From contig RPFO01000658.1 of assembly GCA_009746045.1 (NCBI GenBank), positions 2,501 through 66,500 of the forward strand: a DNA stretch of 64,000 nucleotides, given 5' to 3'. Source of the stretch: Mesostigma viride (lineage: Eukaryota > Streptophyta > Mesostigmatophyceae > Mesostigmatales > Mesostigmataceae). Below the pieces are notes generated by a model. The model saw only the letters and a list, made by a program, of their open reading frames with translations, was not told the origin of the DNA and did no database searches. The position numbers and the translations under genes are program-made. Positions 57,593 through 64,000 of the stretch are shown one piece after another; position 1 is the stretch's first letter; each line of letters opens with the position of its first letter.

Positions 57593-58767
57593 ATGGCGTC
57601 CAATAGAGGGGATTTCATTCTTATAGTGGATTGTTCGACGAGGAGAAGGCGAGGTTGCTGGCGGAGAATGCGAAAGAGCAGAGGGAAGCAGCGGAAGCCG
57701 TGCGTGGAAGATGAGGTAACGGGATGGAGTGTGGGCCCTGGCTTCTGGTTATGAAATGATGGCGGTTGCAGGCCAGCCGTGCTCGCTGGTAATGGGTGTG
57801 TGGTGTTGAAATCCAAGTTCTGCGCTTATTCTCTTCTTTGGTCAATGATTGAAGGGATGTCGCCTTTTTTATTTTTGTGCATCTGCGTCCCGTCGTGACT
57901 GCCTCGTCATGGACGCCCAGGCGTAGAAGTTCGAACGAGGGAATGATTTTTCAAACGCCTGGATATGTTATGATGGTACGAATAAATGGTAATGGGTAGA
58001 GGCGGCCAAAATTTTGTTGGAAGTGTGCCAACGCCGCACATACGACTTGAACAACCCTAGGTATCTTAGGAAAAGGAAGCACGGATACGTCGGAGTGGAG
58101 GAAGAGGAAGACGGTGACGATGGTGAAGACGGAGAGGTTTACAATGGAGGCCTTGAGAATGGGGAGACATTGAAGCAGGAGAGCAGGCTAGCGGTGAGTG
58201 GCCCGTCATGAATTACATTGTGGTTGCAGTTGTTAGCTAGGCGTGTTGATTGCTTCTTGCCGCGGGTAATCGCTAGCATGCATAACCTTCTTTTTTCAAC
58301 AGGTGTTCTGGTGCATTGACTGCCGCAAAGCAATTAATGGGACTGATTATGTGCCTATCATGCCGTTTGGGAATCATACATTGCCAACAATTTGTGTTTA
58401 GAAGGCGCGCCTTCAGAAGCATATTCAGCACCGCACGAACCAGGTGCTGAAGGCGTGCTTGGAGAGGAAGGGGTATAAAGTGCGCATGACTGCATCGAAG
58501 AAGAAGAAGCAGCAGGAATCGGGCAAGACCATGATAACCGAGCCAGGATTGGCTTTCGTGCATGCAGTACATGGTGCGGCGCAGGCAGTGAATGCTGCAT
58601 CGATTGCAGCGGTGCAGCCTGTGGCCATGGCGGTGCAGTGCACGGGTCCTGATGTGTGGGCGTTGGCGAAGGAGATTCACGATGCTGTCATGGCCACATT
58701 GTCAAGCCAAGGAATGGGTGTTGGTTCCAGTCAGGTGCCTCGCCCGGAGGAAGCTTTTCTTCTGTAA
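57593..58767 (+). pseudogene. Possible BED-like zinc-finger gene with introns, one in-frame stop
   Basis: ATG 57,593 opens a 41-codon exon, rich in Arg, ending in GAG|GTAACG. A second exon (about 58,000-58,193) encodes LLEVCQRRTYDLNNPRYLRK and an acidic run and ends at GCG|GTGAGT. A third begins after TTTTTTCAACAG near 58,302: VFWCIDCRKAINGTDYVP... then, after a TAG, KARLQKHIQHRTNQVLKACLERKG in the same frame, ending at 58,767. The C-X2-C ... H-X3-H spacing and QKHI-HRTNQ resemble a BED-type finger, common at the start of transposases and some chromatin proteins. The TAG lies inside the finger. The exon 2 acceptor is not clear. No catalytic domain follows, so the gene is partial or misread. 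Confidence 0.4.
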
Positions 58768-58774
58768 GCAGAGG

Positions 58775-58875
58775 TGCGGCATCAAGCATTTGCAATCGCC
58801 ATGAGAGCAGTGGAGATGTCTGCGGCATGAAGCATTTGCAATCGCCACGAGAGCAGTGGAGATGTCTGCGGCATT
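58775..58875 (+). repeat. 46-bp tandem repeat, two copies
   Basis: GCGGCATCAAGCATTTGCAATC (58,776) is repeated at 58,822 as GCGGCATGAAGCATTTGCAATC, each followed by GAGAGCAGTGGAGATGTCT. Confidence 0.9.
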
Positions 58876-60230
58876 TGGAGATCTGCAGACAATTGCAGGA
58901 GGACATTGTGCGGTACGCTTGTAGGGTGTATGCTGTGTTCCGCTCGCTAATGGACATGTGCCCCTGTAACCTCTTCCAGGCTAGTATCTGCTATCCACCT
59001 GTTCAGGCTTGAAAAGTAAATTGCTGTACGGTTCACAATTGGCATGGCTTGACATGCACGCGTCCTTGACTGTGTTCTGCATGGGTTTGGGTTTTAGCGG
59101 TTTACATCAGACTCTGCTGTGTATCTGCTTAATCAGCCGACGTGTCACATAGGGACAGCAACGGCGCTGGGATGCCGCCCGGTGTGAATGCGAGTGAGGT
59201 ACGCGCTGTCATGCATGGCGGATGGGGCGTGGAAGCCACGACCCACGTTTTTGTGTTTGCACGGGGGGCTAGGGTGCAAGTTGTTGTGTTGCCCTGTCAT
59301 TCATATGGCCATGGATACGCGGGAAGCTTTCCCCGTACCCATACTTAATGATGCATGGACTGGTTGTCACAGCCAAGGGTTTAGCTGTCGTGGGTTTGCT
59401 GAGTAATCATGGCAGGCTGCTAGGCTGGTGCTAGAACAGCCATAGCGCGGTTACTGCTATGTCTTGCCCGTGCTAACTGATGCTGCAGCCACATGTGCGT
59501 GGAGCGCGAATCGTCCCGTGAGGAGAAGGAGGAGGCGGGGCCGGTGCACCCACGGTCAGGCCGGTCCGGAGAAGAAGGAGGCGGAGCACCCAGTGTGGGA
59601 GAAGGAGAAGGCGGGGAAGCACTGAAGCTCCACCCCATGTCAGGCCTCTAGTATAGGTGGCAGTTAACTAAACCCATGCACCTGCAGGTTGTAGCTCAGA
59701 ATGTATTAAAAATCATATGCCCCTTTGCAGGTATATGTGTAACAGTGACTCCCAACGGATATATGTTCCTAATTTGTTAAATTCTTACTGAATAATTGTT
59801 GTCTTTATGAACCCATGAAGAGCAAAGCCCGGTGGGGAGTACATGTAACGCATTACCACGAGAAGGGGTCCCCACACCGCATTTCTTTGCTCTCTGTTCC
59901 TACTATGCAGAACAAGAAGAGGTGGAAGACCAATGTCCCGGCTCACACGCCAGCCCCTGTGGGTAAGCCCCCTCCCCCAAAGCGGAAGGGGCGCTTTGGG
60001 GAGAAGTGTAGTTAGGATTTTGTAGACTAGATAGCTTAGAGTTAGCTTATTTCGATGTCGCGGCTTGACCCACCTCCACCCATTCAGCAAGGAATATGTG
60101 CTACATGATCTCCCAACGGAGGCATGTTATAATTTTATTTGATTGTTTAATGTAGTGTCTTGGGGCATGATGCAGATGAGATTTGTAACTTCCGTGTAAT
60201 TATGTTTCTATAGAGATTAGCATAGCACTA
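58876..60230. other. Unassigned sequence
   Basis: About 1.35 kb with no gene I can support. Short ORFs on both strands lack domains. Confidence 0.5.
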
Positions 60231-60234
60231 TAAA

Positions 60235-60774
60235 CATCCATCCATCCATCCATCCATCCATCCATCCATCCATCCATCCATCCATCCATCCATCCATCCA
60301 TCCATCCATCCATCCATCCATCCATCCATCCATCCATCCATCCATCCATCCATCCATCCATCCATCCATCCATCCATCCATCCATCCATCCATCCATCCA
60401 TCCATCCATCCATCCATCCATCCATCCATCCATCCATCCATCCATCCATCCATCCATCCATCCATCCATCCATCCATCCATCCATCCATCCATCCATCCA
60501 TCCATCCATCCATCCATCCATCCATCCATCCATCCATCCATCCATCCATCCATCCATCCATCCATCCATCCATCCATCCATCCATCCATCCATCCATCCA
60601 TCCATCCATCCATCCATCCATCCATCCATCCATCCATCCATCCATCCATCCATCCATCCATCCATCCATCCATCCATCCATCCATCCATCCATCCATCCA
60701 TCCATCCATCCATCCATCCATCCATCCATCCATCCATCCATCCATCCATCCATCCATCCATCCATCCATCCATT
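60235..60774. repeat. (CATC)n microsatellite, about 540 bp
   Basis: Some 135 uninterrupted CATC units with no visible impurity. Minus-strand ORFs of MDGW repeats are artefacts of it. A short CATC run also occurs at 43,805-43,822, next to the partner of the repeat that follows here. Confidence 0.98.
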
Positions 60775-60839
60775 GATCGGGGTATCAAGGAGACAACCAG
60801 CGCAGGCCAGAAATCGGGAGAATCAGAAATCGGGGTATA

Positions 60840-61150
60840 GTCCTAGTACAGCCATGCTACGTCCTGGCTATGATGAGATTACTTGCCCACGCTCCTAGTG
60901 TTATGCCATGCTCACATGGGTCTTATTGCACCCACAGATTGCCGGATCGTTAGCGTGTCCGTTTAGCTAGCGTTCCCGAATGCAGTTGTGGCATGCCTTA
61001 GGCATGAAGGAGACTGGGGGTCTCTGCCCTTTCTCCTGTTGTGCACACACAGGGCTTAAAAGCACAAGTTTCGGTGCTCCGTGACTCCCCAACGGGAGCA
61101 CGTGTTTAATTAATTAATTAATTAATTAATTAATTAATTAATTAATTAGC
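60840..61150 (-). repeat. Dispersed repeat, inverted partner of 43,812-44,170, ending in (TTAA)n
   Basis: Reverse complement of the copy at 43.9-44.2 kb, including GATTGCCGGATCGTTAGCGTG and GGTGCTCCGTGACTCC. It ends at ACGGGAGCACGTG followed by about 55 bp of AATT repeats. Both copies adjoin a CATC tract and a TTAATTAA tract, so those simple repeats may be part of the unit or its preferred target. Confidence 0.8.
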
Positions 61151-61270
61151 TTTCATCATCATTCCGTCATCATTCCGTCATCGCGGCTCACAGAAGGGCA
61201 CCAGCCTTATGCTGGCATCTGCCACCCCTATAGTGACCCTATAGTGACCGCGGCCTGGGGTGGGGTATCA

Positions 61271-61332
61271 CCCTAAACCCTAAACCCTAAACCCTAAACC
61301 CTAAACCCTAAACCCTAAACCCTAAACCCTAA
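61271..61332 (+). repeat. Interstitial telomeric repeat (CCCTAAA)8 plus partial
   Basis: Eight perfect CCCTAAA units and CCCTAA. This is the plant-type telomere sequence. It is embedded in ordinary sequence on both sides, so it is not a chromosome end here; it may mark a healed break, an old fusion, or a subtelomeric region. Confidence 0.95.
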
Positions 61333-61385
61333 CACCGTCTCCAGACACCCACGGCATCCCCCCACCCTGGCTATCACCCTCCCAC

Positions 61386-62155
61386 TGTGACTAAATTTAC
61401 TAAGTTTACTATGGTTTTTTGGTTTTTTTTCTAGGAAATTCAAGCCAGCTGCCATTAGGTCAAGGTGCTACAGGTGCTGTGTGGTACAGGGTAGCTATAG
61501 TGACCTTATAGTGACCATGGTGGTAGACTCTTATGCTGGCATCCCAGGGTGACTAAATTTACTAAGTTTACTATGGGTTTTGGGTTTTTTTTCTAGGAAA
61601 TTCAAGCCACCTGCCACGAGGTCGGTTGTGATCCAGTCCCACCATGCCATAAGAGGGTGAGGCGTGTGGGATATGGGACTAAGTCATTTCCCGTGGGAGA
61701 CTATGTTTACTAAGTTTACTATGGGTTTTGGGTTTTATTCCTAGGAAATTAATTCAGGTGTGCACCACCAAAAACATGTCTGAATTTCCCAAAAAAAGAA
61801 CCCCCAAAAAACTTAGTAAATATAGTCTCCCACGACAAATGGTCATGAAAACGTAGTTTCCCACGGCAAAATGACCAATAAATCCATCTCCCACGGAAAA
61901 GGCCATGGGGGCCGGCCAGCGGGGATGCAGCGGAGGGGCGCGGACTGCCAAGCAGTGGCGGGACTGCCAGGTGGTGGTGTGTGTGTGAGGGCTTGCTGTG
62001 TTTTCTCGTGGGAAACTATATTTACTACTAAATTGATATTTTCAGTTGGAAATGGAGGTTTTATTCGATGTGAGTGAGAGTGCATGCACAGGCTTGCATA
62101 ATTTCCCGCAGACAAAACCCAAAACCTGTAGTTAGCTTAGTAAATTTAGTAAGGT
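61386..62155. repeat. Diverged repeats of ACTAAATTTACTAAGTTTACTATGG next to the telomeric block
   Basis: GACTAAATTTACTAAGTTTACTATGG occurs near 61,390 and 61,552, and a shorter form (TATGTTTACTAAGTTTACTATGG) near 61,694; each is followed by GGGTTT...CTAGGAAATT. Inverted versions (AACTTAGTAAATATAGTCTCCCACG) occur near 61,810. The family fills the first kilobase after the telomeric repeat. Confidence 0.75.
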
Positions 62156-62475
62156 GCTGGAGGGTCGAGCAGTGCGTGGGAGTTGGCGGACCCGGCGAGG
62201 GCCGCGCGGCGGGGTGTGCAGAGTGTTAGGGTATATTACCCTGGAAACTCGGACGATCTATGCAAGAATCCCAGACAACCTGCGTCGATGCATGAGAGGT
62301 TTAACCCATAGTTAGAACTGCAATTCGAGACGAAATGAAAATTGTTTTCAGCATACATTGACGCGTTTTATACTGCATAAACGAATTCATTAAAAAATAT
62401 AACACGTTTACATTCGTTATCAGCTCAACAAGAGCGAAATGGCAAGCTCGTTGCCGTCGTCAACAAGACGACACT

Positions 62476-63051
62476 CTACTCCTTGTCCTTGGAGTTTCCA
62501 GTCTGGCTCTTCACAACGTTCGAGCCGGTCTTCCTCTTGTAGACATGGCCGTGGGAGCTTGACGCTTCCTCGCGGCTCCTCTTCCTGCCATTGGAAGTGG
62601 CGGTCTTTGCGTCCTCGAAACCCTTCTTTACCTCCTCCCATGCCCTGTAGAGCGCAATGGGGGAAATGCCTGGCTGGCGCTTGGACTTGGAGAAGCCATT
62701 GAGGAAATCGTCAACCATCTTAACGCACCCGTCGGCTTGGTCGAGGCGAATCCACTCGCAGCGGTCCTCGACCTTCCTCGGCTTTGCCGCATTCTTCTCG
62801 TAGACCCACTCGACGCAAATTTTTGGCGTCTTGCGGTCGACATCGTCATATCCGGCGTCGTGAATCTTGAAGACCTCGCAGGTAGGTCCGGTGCCTCCAA
62901 CAGCACCTTCGTTTCCGGAAAGAAGGGAGACCTTGTGCGTCAGGTGTGCGAGCTGGTCAGATATCTTTGTCTGGCCGTCCTCGAGACCATCGAGGATTTT
63001 TCCAAGCATTGCCAGCGCTTTCTCGCAAGGCCCTGCGTTTCGGGAAGCCAT
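62476..63051 (-). CDS. Hypothetical protein, 191 residues, probably nuclear
   Basis: Single uninterrupted minus-strand ORF from an ATG in good context (GCCATGGCT) at 63,051. The N-terminal 50 residues are helical and could form a short coiled coil (ILDGLEDGQTKISDQLAHL). The middle has aromatic and acidic residues (CVEWVYEKN, CEWIRLDQADGCVKMVDDFLNGF). The C-terminus is basic and Ser-rich (NGRKRSREEASSS, YKRKTG), like a nuclear localisation signal. It does not resemble the repeats around it and the composition is that of a real protein. I do not recognise the family. It could be a stand-alone gene or the first exon of a larger one. Confidence 0.5.
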   Translation of the reverse strand: MASRNAGPCEKALAMLGKILDGLEDGQTKISDQLAHLTHKVSLLSGNEGAVGGTGPTCEVFKIHDAGYDDVDRKTPKICVEWVYEKNAAKPRKVEDRCEWIRLDQADGCVKMVDDFLNGFSKSKRQPGISPIALYRAWEEVKKGFEDAKTATSNGRKRSREEASSSHGHVYKRKTGSNVVKSQTGNSKDKE

Positions 63052-63200
63052 GGCTACCGGCAGAGAGCTTGCAACGTGAGATGCGTGACTTGCACGTGAT
63101 TTTGCCTATTTGTGCACAATGTGCCAAGGTCCGTTACGTCTGCTGGCACGGCCTGGACAGGACGCGAAGGTGGCTGGACTTGTACAAGTGTCGAACTTGG

Positions 63201-63874
63201 CTAAATTTCGGAGCGATGCAAGTCTAAGGTGGCCTCTACCACGTGGCGAGTTCTGGGACGTGAATTTAGGTAAAAAGACTCGTAAGCGTGCGAGTAATCA
63301 ACTGGGTCACTTGTCAAGCGCCTGAACGAAGATTCTAGAGTGTCCACGAGAGTGAATTTTCCGAAGCAACCACCCATATATGATGCGCAGAAATTACTTG
63401 CCATGACAATTGCACTTGTTGAACCCGCGAATCTTTTCAAAACGTAGGATGCACAAAAAACCATTCGTCTGCAACGGGGGAATTGAGTCTCGTTTCCGTC
63501 AAGTCTGTCAATGTACGACGCTCCTACCGTAATATGTCCTCCGTTTCTGAACAGGTGTGGGTTCTTTAGGTTAAAAAACGCGTGTTCGTTGATCATGGCG
63601 TAAGAAAAGATGTCCCCGTCTGATCCACCATGACAGTCTCTGTGCATAAAACAATGCAATCCTGTTGGTTATGCTCACCACCGGAGAAACTCGGGGAAAC
63701 AAGCCCGACAATAGCATGGTCCTCATCAAAAGGTACTGCGTCAACGTAGGCATAATGCACACCACCACGCCATGTACTGTCAATGATGGGCGCCCTCGGG
63801 TCTGGTTTGATTCTAAATTGACGTAACCCGGTGGTGGAGTCAATCACGTTTTCAGAGGCATTGGAATCTAGCAC
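63201..63874 (-). CDS. Hypothetical protein, minus strand, with one frame break
   Basis: Two overlapping frames make one plausible sequence. The upstream part (from 63,874) reads FRIKPDPRAPIIDSTWRGG, VHYAYVDAVPFDEDHAIVGL and SPSFSGGEHNQQD. The downstream part (to 63,201) reads HGGSDGDIFSYAMINEHAF, FNLKNPHLFRNGGHITVG, ASYIDRLDGNETQFP and further to SRPRTRHVVEATLDLHRSEI. The change at about 63,640 is a -1 step and could also be a very small intron. An upstream exon probably lies beyond 63,874, since that frame is closed by a stop just before. Family and function unknown. Confidence 0.4.
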
Positions 63875-64000
63875 TATTTGATAATAGGTGGGTATTCCAT
63901 TGCTTTATTACAAATTGGAAGAGATAATAGTTTCTACGCTGGGATGGCGGCGGGAGTGCCCCACTTGGCACGAGTACCCGCGGATCCGTTCAAGTTCCGC

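Noticed and set aside
60200-60788. Three minus-strand ORFs of about 185 residues made of MDGW repeats
   Set aside because: Pure (CATC)n read in three frames.
61271-61332. True chromosome end
   Set aside because: Ordinary sequence continues for 2.7 kb beyond the block in this window.

Overview
This is nuclear DNA of a eukaryote, most likely a green alga or a relative. The reasons are spliceosomal introns (GT...AG), a block of plant/green-algal type telomere repeats (CCCTAAA) inside the window, a Ty1/copia-type LTR retrotransposon, a non-LTR retrotransposon with a restriction-like endonuclease, and TTAA-targeted DNA transposons. The same telomere repeat occurs in several other algal lineages, so the species is not fixed. 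Nothing prokaryotic was seen (no operons, CRISPR or rRNA). Almost the whole window is mobile or repetitive DNA, and I found no confident housekeeping gene.

Layout. 0-3.8 kb: purine-rich microsatellite, a 366-bp tandem duplication, a 0.65-kb near-perfect palindrome and a copy of a dispersed repeat. 3.8-31 kb: one large tandem satellite (about 71-bp monomer, roughly 200 copies) that switches orientation near 6.18 kb. It is interrupted by a TTAA transposon (10,311-12,950), a complete copia element with apparently identical LTRs (16,979-25,459), a foldback element sitting exactly on the copia edge (25,463-25,898) and an unclassified 1.1-kb insert. 31-37.5 kb: minisatellites, long simple repeats and a diverged relative of the TTAA element. 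37.5-41.7 kb: an intron-containing transposase gene of about 1,000 residues preceded by a 230-bp tandem repeat. 41.8-55.8 kb: six 5'-truncated copies of one RLE-type non-LTR retrotransposon, all inserted into (AT)n, several stacked inside each other's target-site duplications, plus a second TTAA element and a TTAG-flanked transposon. 55.9-64 kb: tandem repeats, a cluster of GTAA/TTAC dyads, a broken zinc-finger gene, 540 bp of (CATC)n, an internal telomeric block and two hypothetical minus-strand genes.

Insertion order can be read in two places. In the satellite, the copia element came first (5-bp duplication GGCTC) and the foldback then landed on its 3' edge. At 47.4-53.1 kb, one RLE copy inserted into a TA-rich site, a second inserted in the first copy's 5' duplication, a third (opposite strand) inserted in the second's duplication, and a TTAG transposon split the first copy.

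Most notable: (1) the copia polyprotein appears to run gag - integrase - aspartic protease - RT - RNase H, with the protease after the integrase; (2) the TA-specific RLE retrotransposon and its self-stacking; (3) a 72-bp exon-intron unit repeated inside the transposase gene; (4) a dense array of GTAA/TTAC dyads. Every reading-frame break in the better-preserved coding regions is a -1 shift, several at G or C runs, which suggests base-deletion errors in the assembly rather than gene decay. All boundaries and counts were read by eye.
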